Source of the DNA: Scatomorpha merdavium
GTDB taxonomy: Bacteria; Bacillota; Clostridia; Oscillospirales; Oscillospiraceae
Assembly: GCA_018711415.1 (NCBI GenBank)
Contig: DVIJ01000004.1
Coordinates: 1-64,000 of the forward strand
Reading direction: 5' to 3'
Length of the DNA: 64,000 bases
Part shown: positions 50,113-58,337 of the stretch, one piece after another
How the letters are laid out: the number at the start of each line of letters is the position of its first letter
How positions within the stretch are numbered: position 1 is the stretch's first letter
Program-made: the position numbers and the translations under genes
The notes under the pieces: generated by a model
Database searches by the model: none
What the model was told of the DNA's origin: nothing
Seen by the model: only the letters and a program-made list of their open reading frames with translations

Positions 50113-51140
50113 CATTCCTGATACAGCAGACGCTCATCTACGCCATCCCGCTCATGATAGTCGCGCTGGCGGGCGTGTTCGCGGAGCGCAGCGGCATCAT
50201 CAACCTGGCCCTTGAGGGCATCATGATCTTCGGCGCGTTCATAGGCGTGCTGTTCGTGCGCGAGGTACAGCAGCTGGAGGTGTTCCAGCTGGCGAAGCAG
50301 ATGGACAAATACTGGGCGCTGCAGGGGCTGGAGCTGCTGGCGATGGCCGCCGCGGCGATCATGGGCGCGGTGTTCTCGCTGCTGCTCAGTTTTGCCAGCG
50401 TGAACCTGAAAGCCGACCAGACGATAGGCGGCACCGCGCTGAACCTGATGGCTCCGGCGATAGTGCTGTTCTTCATCCGCATCATAGCCAACCAGAATAC
50501 CATGACCATGTCGTCGGGCGACTCGGCGAGCTGGTTTATGATAAAGAAGACCACGCTGGGCTATGACCGGACGGCTGACCTGGGCTTTTTGGGGAATACC
50601 TTCCTGGACAAGGTGTACCTTGCGACCTATATCTGCATACTGCTGTTCGTCATCCTCTCGATCATACTGTACAAGACGCGTTTCGGCCTGCGCCTGCGGG
50701 CCTGCGGCGAGAACCCTCAGGCGGCGGATTCGCTGGGCATAAACGTGTACAAGATGCGCTACGCGGGCACGACCATATCGGGCGCGCTGGCCGGTATGGG
50801 CGGCTTCGTGTACGCCCTGACCACGGCTAACTGCACCTCAAACGGTGACGTCGCGGGCTTCGGCTTCCTGGCCCTGGCCGTTATGATCTTCGGCAACTGG
50901 AAGCCTCTGAATATCGCGGGCGGCGCGCTGCTCTTCGGCCTGTTCAAGTGCATCGCTGCGGCGTATTCGACGATAGATATAAACGGCGACGGCGTGTTCC
51001 TGCTCGCTCAGATAGGCGTCAGCCCCCACCTCTACAGGATGCTGCCCTACCTCATCACCCTCATCGTCCTGGCCTTCACCTCGAAGAACTCGAGAGCCCC
51101 CAAGGCAGAGGGCATACCCTACGACAAGAGCACAAGATAA
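50109..51140 (+). CDS. nupQ: Nucleoside ABC importer permease 2
   Basis: A 343-aa second permease. GVFAERSGIINLALEGIMIFGAF is the family opening, and GLRLRACGENPQAADSLGIN the coupling loop. About eight to ten helices are predicted. It overlaps nupP by 4 bases and is the last gene of the unit, followed by a terminator. Confidence 0.92.
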   Translation: MTFLIQQTLIYAIPLMIVALAGVFAERSGIINLALEGIMIFGAFIGVLFVREVQQLEVFQLAKQMDKYWALQGLELLAMAAAAIMGAVFSLLLSFASVNLKADQTIGGTALNLMAPAIVLFFIRIIANQNTMTMSSGDSASWFMIKKTTLGYDRTADLGFLGNTFLDKVYLATYICILLFVILSIILYKTRFGLRLRACGENPQAADSLGINVYKMRYAGTTISGALAGMGGFVYALTTANCTSNGDVAGFGFLALAVMIFGNWKPLNIAGGALLFGLFKCIAAAYSTIDINGDGVFLLAQIGVSPHLYRMLPYLITLIVLAFTSKNSRAPKAEGIPYDKSTR

Positions 51141-51155
51141 GCCCAGAAAAGCAGA

Positions 51156-51183
51156 ACTCCCCCGGTGTCCCGGGGGAGTTTTT
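51156..51183. terminator. Terminator between nupQ and the DUF2804 gene
   Basis: Stem ACTCCCCCGG / CCGGGGGAGT with loop TGTC, then TTTTT on the plus strand. On the minus strand only TCTGCTTTTC follows, so action there is weaker. Confidence 0.85.
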
Positions 51184-51192
51184 GCGCTCATT

Positions 51193-52224
51193 TTACCACT
51201 TGTTTTCGACTCTCTCGGCAAAGCCGGGGAAGTCCTTCACGCGGAGCTTTGTGCCGTCGTCGAGGACGGCGGTGCCGGTGAAGCGGCCGAAGACCTGGTG
51301 CTGGTCGCTTTTTATGAGCTTTGCGTCGGTGCAGGCGGCCCGGTCCAGGACAGGCTGGAAGTCCATCTCGAAGCGGCCCTCGTCGCTGGTGAAGGTCCAC
51401 TTGGAGAGGTAGGCGAAGTCCCCGCCCCGGCGCGGGATGTTGAAAGTCACGCGGCCGAGCTTGTGGGCGCGTCCGTCGTAGAAGAGCATATTCTCCGTGG
51501 CGGCGGAGGTGTCTCCGAAACCGTAGCCGATGTTCCAGCCGAAGGGTACCCCGTCCACCGCACCGGAGGCGCTGCCCCAGTACCAGGTGTTGTGATAGGT
51601 CCAGACGCCGCGGCCCCAGTCCAGAACTGCGAAGGCCGTCTCCGGCTCGAACTCGTACCTTCTGCCGCGGACGCTCACCCAGCCGGAGGCCCTCATGCAG
51701 TTTATCTTCTGGTTGAAATAGAAATGCCCGCGCTTACGGAAGGGCGTGCAGATGACCATACTCTCCTCGGGCTCGTCCGTCAGGAGGACGCGTCCCTCTA
51801 TCGGCCGGCCGGAGGCGAAGTTTTCCATTCTGAAGAGCAGGAGCCGCCCCTCCGGCGTGTGCCGGAAGGCGATCTCGTAACCCTTGCCGGAGGCCGAGAC
51901 GTCCCCAGTTTTTGAGCTTTCCGGCATCCTTCGCCGCCCGAGCGGGAAGGCGCACATGGGCGAGACCGTCTGCTGCCAGAGGTTTTCAAAGTCCAGGAAG
52001 GATATGGAGTCCAGGCCCATATAACCGTTGTCGTCCACGGTGAGGGCGAGGGCGTAGCGCCCGTTGTTGACGAGGTAGTAGTCCCATTCCTTTATCCTGT
52101 GCGCCGGGGCCTTGACGTCCGCCCGGCGGTAGACGGGCAGCAGGCTCCTGGCGAAGCCGGGCTCGGCTATATTGCCGTTGCTGTCCAGCAGCGGGCGCTC
52201 CCGCGTTATCTCGTGCTGTCTCAT
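51193..52224 (-). CDS. DUF2804 family protein
   Basis: A 343-aa protein of unknown function. The N-terminus (QHEITRERPLLDSNGNIAEP) and VYRRADVKAPAHRIKEWDYY are the DUF2804 opening; many aromatic residues occur in beta-strand pattern (VLDWGRGVWTYHNTWYWGSA, FGWNIGYGFGDTSAATEN), suggesting a beta-rich, lipocalin-like fold. No signal peptide. Its start overlaps the DnaI-like gene by 4 bases, an unexpected partner. A lipid-related role has been suggested for similar folds but is not shown. Confidence 0.85.
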   Translation of the reverse strand: MRQHEITRERPLLDSNGNIAEPGFARSLLPVYRRADVKAPAHRIKEWDYYLVNNGRYALALTVDDNGYMGLDSISFLDFENLWQQTVSPMCAFPLGRRRMPESSKTGDVSASGKGYEIAFRHTPEGRLLLFRMENFASGRPIEGRVLLTDEPEESMVICTPFRKRGHFYFNQKINCMRASGWVSVRGRRYEFEPETAFAVLDWGRGVWTYHNTWYWGSASGAVDGVPFGWNIGYGFGDTSAATENMLFYDGRAHKLGRVTFNIPRRGGDFAYLSKWTFTSDEGRFEMDFQPVLDRAACTDAKLIKSDQHQVFGRFTGTAVLDDGTKLRVKDFPGFAERVENKW

Positions 52225-53225
52225 GTGCCTCGCTCCTTTCTCAGCAGCCGGATGTCCCGGCCTGAAAAGCTCAGAAGCAGATACTCCCCCTCCAGCCTGG
52301 AGCAGATCTGCGGCCCGTATTTGCGCCGCAGCTCCTCAAAGCCGCAGTTTGTACTGATTATCGTGCTGCGCCCCTCGTTCAGGCGGGTGTTCACCAGCTG
52401 GTAGAGCGCGGAGACGGAAAAGGAGGTGACCATCTCCGTCCCGAGGTCGTCCAGGATCATGAGGTCGCAGCCGAGGTACTCGCGCACCCTTGAGGCGGCC
52501 TGGGCGCCCTCCTCGTTCTCGCGGGAGAAGCGCTGCGTCTCGAAGGCGCCGAGCGCCGCCGCGGCGGACTCGTAGGCCACCGAAAAGCCCGCCTCCGCAA
52601 CGGCCCGCGCTATGCAGGCGGAGAGGTATGTCTTGCCCAGGCCCGGCCCTCCCATGAAGATCAGGTTGGGCGAACCGGGGCCGAAGTTCCTGGCGTATTC
52701 GCGGCAGGTCTCGCAGACGACCGTCATGCACTCCCGGGGCGACTCCCCCGTCCTGGGGTCTGGCGCGGAGTCGTACCAGCCGAGGTCAAAGTTTTCAAAG
52801 CTCTCGTCCCCGCCGCGCAGCAGGCCGCTGAGCTCCCGGGTGAGCTCCATGTTGTAGAGCTTCTTGAGGCAGCGGCAGGGCTCGCGCCCGTCCAGGCCCG
52901 TGTCCCGGCAGACCGGGCAGTCGAAGAGCTCGTCCGTGTAGTTTATGGGCAGGCCGGCCTCGACCAGCGCCTCCGCCCGGCGGCGCTGCAGCTCCAGGTT
53001 CTCGGAGCGCAGCCGTTCCAGCCGCTCCGCCGTCTTCGGGTCCCGGCTCATCGCCAGGCGCGAGAGCTCTATCATCTGTCTGCGCAGGCCTGTGTCTATC
53101 TCCCGGAGCGCGGGCTGCGCGGCATAGGCCCGCTCCAGCCTGCGCGCCTGCTCCGCGGCGTTTTCCTCACGCCGCCGCGCCAGGCGCTCCCGCGCCCGGG
53201 CCAGCAATTTGCCGTTGTAGCCCAT
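52221..53225 (-). CDS. DnaI/DnaC-like helicase loader ATPase
   Basis: A 334-aa AAA+ protein loading the replicative helicase or acting in primosome restart. The N-terminal region is a long charged helix; Cys103, 106, 117 and 119 form a zinc-type cluster (CPVCRDTGLDG then CRC). Walker A MGGPGLGKTY is at 191-200, Walker B LMILDDLGTEM, and sensor STNCGFEELRRKYG. It follows the DnaD-like gene by 16 bases, the usual primosome pair. The 4-base overlap into DUF2804 is less usual. Confidence 0.9.
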   Translation of the reverse strand: MGYNGKLLARARERLARRREENAAEQARRLERAYAAQPALREIDTGLRRQMIELSRLAMSRDPKTAERLERLRSENLELQRRRAEALVEAGLPINYTDELFDCPVCRDTGLDGREPCRCLKKLYNMELTRELSGLLRGGDESFENFDLGWYDSAPDPRTGESPRECMTVVCETCREYARNFGPGSPNLIFMGGPGLGKTYLSACIARAVAEAGFSVAYESAAAALGAFETQRFSRENEEGAQAASRVREYLGCDLMILDDLGTEMVTSFSVSALYQLVNTRLNEGRSTIISTNCGFEELRRKYGPQICSRLEGEYLLLSFSGRDIRLLRKERGT

Positions 53226-53241
53226 GCCTTTTTCGCCCCTT

Positions 53242-54168
53242 TCAGCCCCTGCGGACCTTGTCGTAGATCTTCTTCATCCTCTCGAGCTCGCCGCCGCGGC
53301 CCTGCTCCCCGGCCCGCGCGGGGGCCTGGCGCTTCGGCGCGTCTCCCTGCGCGATCTCCTCCGGGCTGTGCAGGCCCTTCTCGTGCCAGCTCTGGATGAT
53401 CTTGTTCATGTAGTTCCACTTGAGCTGGCCCGTGTTCGTGACGGTCTTGTCGTACGCCAGCTCGAGAGCTTCCTGCGTGAAGCCCTGCTCCAGCCAGCCC
53501 TCTATGTACTTCCGCTCCGTGGGCGAGAGCGGCCTGTCGTGTATGCCGAAGGCCCGGCGCAGGGAGTCCGTCGCGTCGCGCAGCTTCGCCCTTGCGCGGA
53601 TATATTCCTCCGCCTGTTCAAAGGTGAGGATCTCGCGGTTTGCCCAGACGTAGGCCTCCTTTTCGATCTGTTTCATGGTAGGCACGCGGCCGGGACCGTA
53701 TTTGAGACGGCACTCCTCCGCGCAGTGGTGCAGCAGCTCCATGATGACGTCCACCGGCAGGCCGAGGTAGTCGTAAACCCCGAAGAGGGCGCGAGTGTCC
53801 GCGCCGGAGAGCGTGCGCCCGAGGAGCGACTCCGCCTCCGCCAGGATGCTCCGGAAGGCCGGGTCCTCCCCGCTGCGGCGGACCAGCTCCTGCGCGGTGT
53901 ATTCCGGCAGGACCTCCGCCGGCGCCGCAGGCGGAGCATCCGAGCCAGTCAGCAGTCCCGCGGCGGCGAGCCTGCCCACGGCCGCGGCCAGGCGCCCCGG
54001 CTCCCAGCCGAGCTCCCGGCGCAGCTGCGCGTCCGGGGCCTGGCCCCGGCGCAGCAGGTATATGTACAGCAGGGCGGCGTCCCCGTCCCCCGCAGCTATC
54101 AGCTTGTCCGCATCCTCCGCCTTCAGCGCGCAGAGCTCCGCGCTCAGGCGGTAGTTTTTATCCTTCAT
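53242..54168 (-). CDS. DnaD-domain replication initiation protein
   Basis: A 308-aa DnaD/DnaB-type primosomal protein. Residues 30-95 look like a winged-helix N-terminal domain (YIYLLRRGQAPDAQLRRELG). The DnaD repeat region covers about residues 190-275: GIHDRPLSPTERKYIEGWLE then ALELAYDKTVTNTGQLKWNY, matching the conserved YxxxI-type core. The ATG at 54168 has AGAGGA upstream and lies downstream of a good promoter; an in-frame ATG at 54228 lies at the -35 and is excluded. Confidence 0.9.
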   Translation of the reverse strand: MKDKNYRLSAELCALKAEDADKLIAAGDGDAALLYIYLLRRGQAPDAQLRRELGWEPGRLAAAVGRLAAAGLLTGSDAPPAAPAEVLPEYTAQELVRRSGEDPAFRSILAEAESLLGRTLSGADTRALFGVYDYLGLPVDVIMELLHHCAEECRLKYGPGRVPTMKQIEKEAYVWANREILTFEQAEEYIRARAKLRDATDSLRRAFGIHDRPLSPTERKYIEGWLEQGFTQEALELAYDKTVTNTGQLKWNYMNKIIQSWHEKGLHSPEEIAQGDAPKRQAPARAGEQGRGGELERMKKIYDKVRRG

Positions 54169-54199
54169 TTTCCATTCCTCTCTCCAAGTCCGGGCATTT

Positions 54200-54228
54200 A
54201 TTTTATCATTGATTTTGACTTGTAGCAA
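54200..54228 (-). promoter_or_regulatory. Predicted promoter of the dnaD-dnaI-DUF2804 operon
   Basis: Minus strand: -35 TTGCTA (54228-54223), 17-base spacer, -10 TAAAAT (54205-54200). Its -35 overlaps the divergent U32 promoter. Confidence 0.68.
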
Positions 54229-54248
54229 GAGGGGGCTTGTGATATAAT
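54220..54248 (+). promoter_or_regulatory. Predicted promoter of the U32-maf-mreCD unit
   Basis: -35 TTGTAG (54220-54225), 17-base spacer, consensus -10 TATAAT (54243-54248). Three bases are shared with the opposite -35. Confidence 0.7.
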
Positions 54249-54299
54249 TATTTCCGTATGTAATCGAATTGTAATCCTTGCCCTTGGGGAGTGTACCAG

Positions 54300-56375
54300 A
54301 TGCTTGAGGTCATCACGCCCGCGCCCAACGCCGAGTCGGTGATAGCCGCCGTGCAGAGCGGGGCGGACGCAATAATAATCCGCTTTGGCGGCGCGGCGGG
54401 CAGCGGCTTCACCCAGGCGGAGTTCACAAAATCAGTGCGCTACTGCCGGGTGCGGGGCTGCCGGGTCTACGCGGAACTGGATACGCTCGTGGCGGACTCG
54501 GAGCTGCCCGCCGCGGCGGAGCTGGCGCGCAGCGCCTGCGAGGCCGGGGTGGACGCCGTCATCGCGCAGGACTGGGGCTTCATCCCGGCGGCGCGGCAGG
54601 CGGCGCCTGAGCTGCGCGTATTTGCCGGGGAGCGGCTGGGCCTGCACAACGCCGCGGGCATAGAGGCCGCGCTGCAGCTGGGCGCGTCGCGGGTGCTGCT
54701 GCCCTGCGAGCTTTCCGCGGAGGAGATCGCCGCTCTGGCCCGGCGGGGCCGTGCCGAGCTCGGCGTGACGGCCTACGGCACGCTCTGCGCTTCGAGACAG
54801 GGCCAGTGCTACATGGCCGCGATAAACGGCCGCGGCAGCGCCAACCGGGGCTCCTGTCCCGGGCTCTGCCGCGAGAAATATTCGCTCGGCGGCCGCATGG
54901 ACGACTACCCCCTCAGTCTGAGGGACCTCATGGCCCTTGACAGAATACCCGAGTTTTCCGCCCTGGGCATAGCGAGCGTGGTCGTAGGCCGCGGACTCAC
55001 GAGACCGGAGCAGCTCGCAAAGCTGACATCCGTCGCAGCCAAGTGCGCGAAGGACGGGCGCAAGCCCACGCCTCTGGAGACGGACGAGCTGGAGCTCGTC
55101 CTGACGGGCCGGCAGTTCACGCCCGGCTACTACCCCGGCGGCCCCTCGGAGGACATGCAGGGCCTGCCCGGCCAGCCGGACAGGGACGCTGAGCGCGCTA
55201 TGCACGCCCTGCGCAAGGGCTATGCGGACTCGGAGCTGCGCCGAGTAAAAGTGGAATTTTTCGCCCTCATACAGGCGGGCCGGCCTTTCCGCAGCGGCAT
55301 CCAGGACGAGGACGGCAACAGGGCCGTCTGGAACGGCCCGGAGCCGATGGAGGCCTTCGGCCGGGAGTTCACTCAGGGAACGGTGGAGGCGGAGTTCCGC
55401 CGCACCTCCGGCACGCCCTACAGCTGCGAGCGCGTGAACGTCATGCTCGGCCCCGGGCTGATGCTGCCCGAGGGTACGCTCCAGCAGGCCCGGCGCGAGC
55501 TCATCCGCGCCCTGACGGTAAAGCGGGCGGAGCCACCCCAGGTGGAGACGGGCAGGCTCGTCCCCGTTCCGGGCGGCAGTCCGGAGGTCGCCTCTCTGGA
55601 CACGATATTCGAAGTCATGTCCGCCGCCCAGCTGACGGAGGAACTTGCCGAGCTGGAGCCGGACTTCCTCTATGTCCCGCTGGACGTCCTGGCGGAGGAC
55701 CCGGGCTCCATAGAGCCCTTCCTGCGCCGCGGCGCGACGGTAGCCGCCGTCATGCCCAGGGTGATCCACGACGGGGAGCTGCGGGGCGTGGCCGCCCTTT
55801 TGCAGAAGGCCAGGACGGCCGGAGTGACTCAGGCGCTGGTCGGCAATCTGGGCCACGTGGGGATAGCCCGCGCCGCGGGCCTGGACCTGCGCGGGGACTG
55901 GTCGCTGAACCTCTTCAACTCCTACTCGCTCCAGATCGCCGCGAAGGCCGGGCTGCTTTCCGCCGCGGTCTCTTTCGAGCTGAACATGGAGCAGATAAGG
56001 CAGTTATCCAAGCCGCTGGATACGGAGATAATAGCCTATGGCCGCCTGCCCGCCATGCTGACGGAGCGCTGCCTCATAAAGGCCAGCGCGGGCCGCTGCG
56101 CCTGCGGCGCCCCCGCCCGTATGAGCGACGAATACGGCGGGGTATACCCCGTCCTGCGCGAGTACGTCTGCCGCAACGCTGTGTACGGCCCGGCAAAGGT
56201 CTTTCTGGGCGACAGGCTGGACGACGTCAAAAAAGCCGGAGTGCGCGGGGCGCGGCTGCTCTTCACGAACGAAGGGCCGCGGGAGTGCGTGGAGGTCGCA
56301 AAGAGCTTTTTGGGTCTGAGCGGATACCGGCCGAACGGGCTTACGCGCGGGCTTTACTACAGAGGTGTTGAGTAA
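54300..56375 (+). CDS. U32 family peptidase with DUF3656
   Basis: A 691-aa U32 protein. The cysteine-rich U32 signature is at about residues 165-195 (CASRQGQCYMAAINGRGS then RGSCPGLCREKY), which in relatives binds an iron-sulfur centre in tRNA/rRNA hydroxylation or prephenate-linked reactions. Residues about 330-420 are the inserted DUF3656 domain; the C-terminal half repeats the barrel. The ATG at 54300 is preferred over GTG 54291 because GGGGAG lies 8 bases before it. Its stop shares a base with maf. Peptidase activity is only the family label. Confidence 0.9.
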   Translation: MLEVITPAPNAESVIAAVQSGADAIIIRFGGAAGSGFTQAEFTKSVRYCRVRGCRVYAELDTLVADSELPAAAELARSACEAGVDAVIAQDWGFIPAARQAAPELRVFAGERLGLHNAAGIEAALQLGASRVLLPCELSAEEIAALARRGRAELGVTAYGTLCASRQGQCYMAAINGRGSANRGSCPGLCREKYSLGGRMDDYPLSLRDLMALDRIPEFSALGIASVVVGRGLTRPEQLAKLTSVAAKCAKDGRKPTPLETDELELVLTGRQFTPGYYPGGPSEDMQGLPGQPDRDAERAMHALRKGYADSELRRVKVEFFALIQAGRPFRSGIQDEDGNRAVWNGPEPMEAFGREFTQGTVEAEFRRTSGTPYSCERVNVMLGPGLMLPEGTLQQARRELIRALTVKRAEPPQVETGRLVPVPGGSPEVASLDTIFEVMSAAQLTEELAELEPDFLYVPLDVLAEDPGSIEPFLRRGATVAAVMPRVIHDGELRGVAALLQKARTAGVTQALVGNLGHVGIARAAGLDLRGDWSLNLFNSYSLQIAAKAGLLSAAVSFELNMEQIRQLSKPLDTEIIAYGRLPAMLTERCLIKASAGRCACGAPARMSDEYGGVYPVLREYVCRNAVYGPAKVFLGDRLDDVKKAGVRGARLLFTNEGPRECVEVAKSFLGLSGYRPNGLTRGLYYRGVE

Positions 56376-56944
56376 TGGATATCATACTGGCCTCGGGTTC
56401 TCCGCGGCGGCGCGAGCTGCTGGAGATGCTCGGCCTTGAGTTTGAGGTACGCCCGGCCCGGGGCGGCGAGCATCCGCCCGAGCACGCGGGTCCGGAGGAG
56501 ATAGTCCTGGCCCTGGCCGGGGACAAGGCCGCGGAGGTCGCGGAACACTGCGCCCCGGAAAACGTCATAATAGCCGCGGACACGATCGTCTGGCTGGAGG
56601 GCGAGCTTCTGGGCAAGCCCCGCTCGGAGGAGGACGCCGCGCGGATGCTGCGCGAGCTCTCCGGCCGCAGCCACGAGGTCTGGACAGGGGTCTGCGTGCT
56701 GCGCGGCGGAGAGAAACTCCTCGGCGCCGAGCGGACGCTCGTGCGCTTCCGCCGCCTGGAGGAGAGCGAGATACTCGCCTATATCGCCACCGGGGAACCG
56801 ATGGACAAGGCAGGGGCCTACGGGGCCCAGGGCCTGGCCAGCCTCTTCGTAGAGGGCATAGAGGGCGACTTTTTCAACGTCATGGGCCTGCCGCTGTGCA
56901 GGCTGGGCAAAATGCTCGGTAAATTGGGTGTGAAGCTGCTTTGA
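56375..56944 (+). CDS. maf: Maf-type nucleotide pyrophosphatase
   Basis: Hydrolyses non-canonical or pyrimidine nucleoside triphosphates (dTTP/UTP type). The 189-aa protein has the loop ILASGSPRRRELLEMLGLEF, the catalytic Asp in IIAADTIVWLEGELLGKPR, and EPMDKAGAYGAQGLASLFVE. It overlaps the U32 gene by one base (TAATG) and mreC by 4. Confidence 0.95.
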   Translation: MDIILASGSPRRRELLEMLGLEFEVRPARGGEHPPEHAGPEEIVLALAGDKAAEVAEHCAPENVIIAADTIVWLEGELLGKPRSEEDAARMLRELSGRSHEVWTGVCVLRGGEKLLGAERTLVRFRRLEESEILAYIATGEPMDKAGAYGAQGLASLFVEGIEGDFFNVMGLPLCRLGKMLGKLGVKLL

Positions 56945-57783
56945 AGGAATATCTGAAGAAAAACGGCATAAAGCTCGGCGTAATAGTTCTTGCTGTGGTG
57001 CTGGTGGCGCTGCTGGCCGGTCAGGTGCTCGGCGGCAGGGCGGACTTTTTGACGAACGCCATCGTCACCGTCCGCGAGCCGATACGGCAGGCGGCATCCT
57101 CTGTGTCGAGCCTCCTGGACAATATCTACGGCTACCTGTTCGAGTTCGAGCAGCTCAAGGCCGAGAATGAATCCCTGCGGGTCCAGCTGGCGGAGGCGCA
57201 GGCGGAGGCACGCGCCGGGCAGGACGCCCTGGACGAAAACGAGCGCTTCCGCAACATCCTCGGCTTTGCGGAAAAGCACTCGGACTTCGTCATGGAGACG
57301 GCCCGCATAGTCTCCTGGAGCGCGGACAACTGGGGCTCCAGCTTCACGATAAGCAAGGGCCTGCGCAACGGGATCGAGGTCGGGGACTGCGTCGTGAACG
57401 AATACGGCGCGCTCGTCGGGCAGATCTCCGAGCTGGGCGAGTCCTCCGCCGTCGTGAGGACTCTCATAGACGTGGATACGAGCATCGGCGCGCTCGTCGG
57501 GGCGGACGGCTCCGCCGCCATGCTCATGGGCGATTATACCCTCATGCGCCAGGGCCAGGTCAAGGTCACCTGGCTGACGGAGGGCGCCCAGCTCTTCCTG
57601 GAGGACGACGTGCTCACTTCCGGCTCCGGCGGGCTCATCCCGCAGGGCATAGTCATAGGCAGCGTGGCCTCCATACAGAGTGAGGCCGGCGGGCAGACGG
57701 AATACGGCATCATCCAGCCCGCGGTGGACCTGGACACCCTGGTCCAGGTGTTCATTATCAAGGAATTCGACGTGACCGAGTAA
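56941..57783 (+). CDS. mreC: Rod shape-determining protein MreC
   Basis: Extracytoplasmic scaffold of the elongasome. The 280-aa protein has an N-terminal membrane helix (about 11-30), a coiled coil (60-95: FEFEQLKAENESLRVQLAEA) and the beta-rich domain with ARIVSWSADNWGSSFTISKG and VLTSGSGGLIPQGIVIGSV. It starts with TTG at 56941, overlapping the maf stop by 4 bases (TTGA). No mreB or radC lies between maf and mreC. Confidence 0.94.
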   Translation: MKEYLKKNGIKLGVIVLAVVLVALLAGQVLGGRADFLTNAIVTVREPIRQAASSVSSLLDNIYGYLFEFEQLKAENESLRVQLAEAQAEARAGQDALDENERFRNILGFAEKHSDFVMETARIVSWSADNWGSSFTISKGLRNGIEVGDCVVNEYGALVGQISELGESSAVVRTLIDVDTSIGALVGADGSAAMLMGDYTLMRQGQVKVTWLTEGAQLFLEDDVLTSGSGGLIPQGIVIGSVASIQSEAGGQTEYGIIQPAVDLDTLVQVFIIKEFDVTE

Positions 57784-57801
57784 GACGGCGGAGGCGAAGC
57801 G

Positions 57802-58305
57802 ATGCTCTGGGACCTCATAAACCGGGAGAAGCTGCGCCGGGCGCTGCTCTATCTCCTCTATATGCTCCTGTGCCTGCTGGCCCAGGACTCGATATTTGCA
57901 AACCTGCGCCTTTTCGGCGTGAACATGCTCTTCCTGCCCGCGGCTGTCGTGGCCGTCGGCATGTTTGAGGACGGCGTCTGGGGCGCGGTGTTCGGCCTGG
58001 TAATGGGCTTTCTCGCAGACATCAGCTATGACAACACCGCACTCTTCACGGCGCTCTTCCCCGCTCTGGGCTTTTTCTCAGGCGTGCTGTCCCGCTGGTA
58101 TGTGAACCGGCGCTTTTTCGCCTACATGCTGGTGAGCACGCTCGCGGGCGCGGTGACGGCCTTTTTCCAGATGCTTGGGCTGCTGCTGCGCGGCCACGAC
58201 TTCGGCCCCATGCTGTTCACCGCCGTGGTCCAGCTCGTCTGGTCTCTGCCCATGGCCGCGGCGCTATACTTCCCCTGCAGGGCGATAGCGAGAAAAAAGA
58301 TCTAG
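57802..58305 (+). CDS. mreD: Rod shape-determining protein MreD
   Basis: A 167-aa membrane protein with about five helices (LLYLLYMLLCLLAQDSIFAN, MLFLPAAVVAVGMFEDGVWG and others) matching MreD. It links MreC to the cell-wall synthases. It follows mreC by 18 bases and precedes PBP2 by 32. Confidence 0.88.
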   Translation: MLWDLINREKLRRALLYLLYMLLCLLAQDSIFANLRLFGVNMLFLPAAVVAVGMFEDGVWGAVFGLVMGFLADISYDNTALFTALFPALGFFSGVLSRWYVNRRFFAYMLVSTLAGAVTAFFQMLGLLLRGHDFGPMLFTAVVQLVWSLPMAAALYFPCRAIARKKI

Positions 58306-58337
58306 CTCCGCCCCCCGTTCCAGCGAAAGGATAAGCT

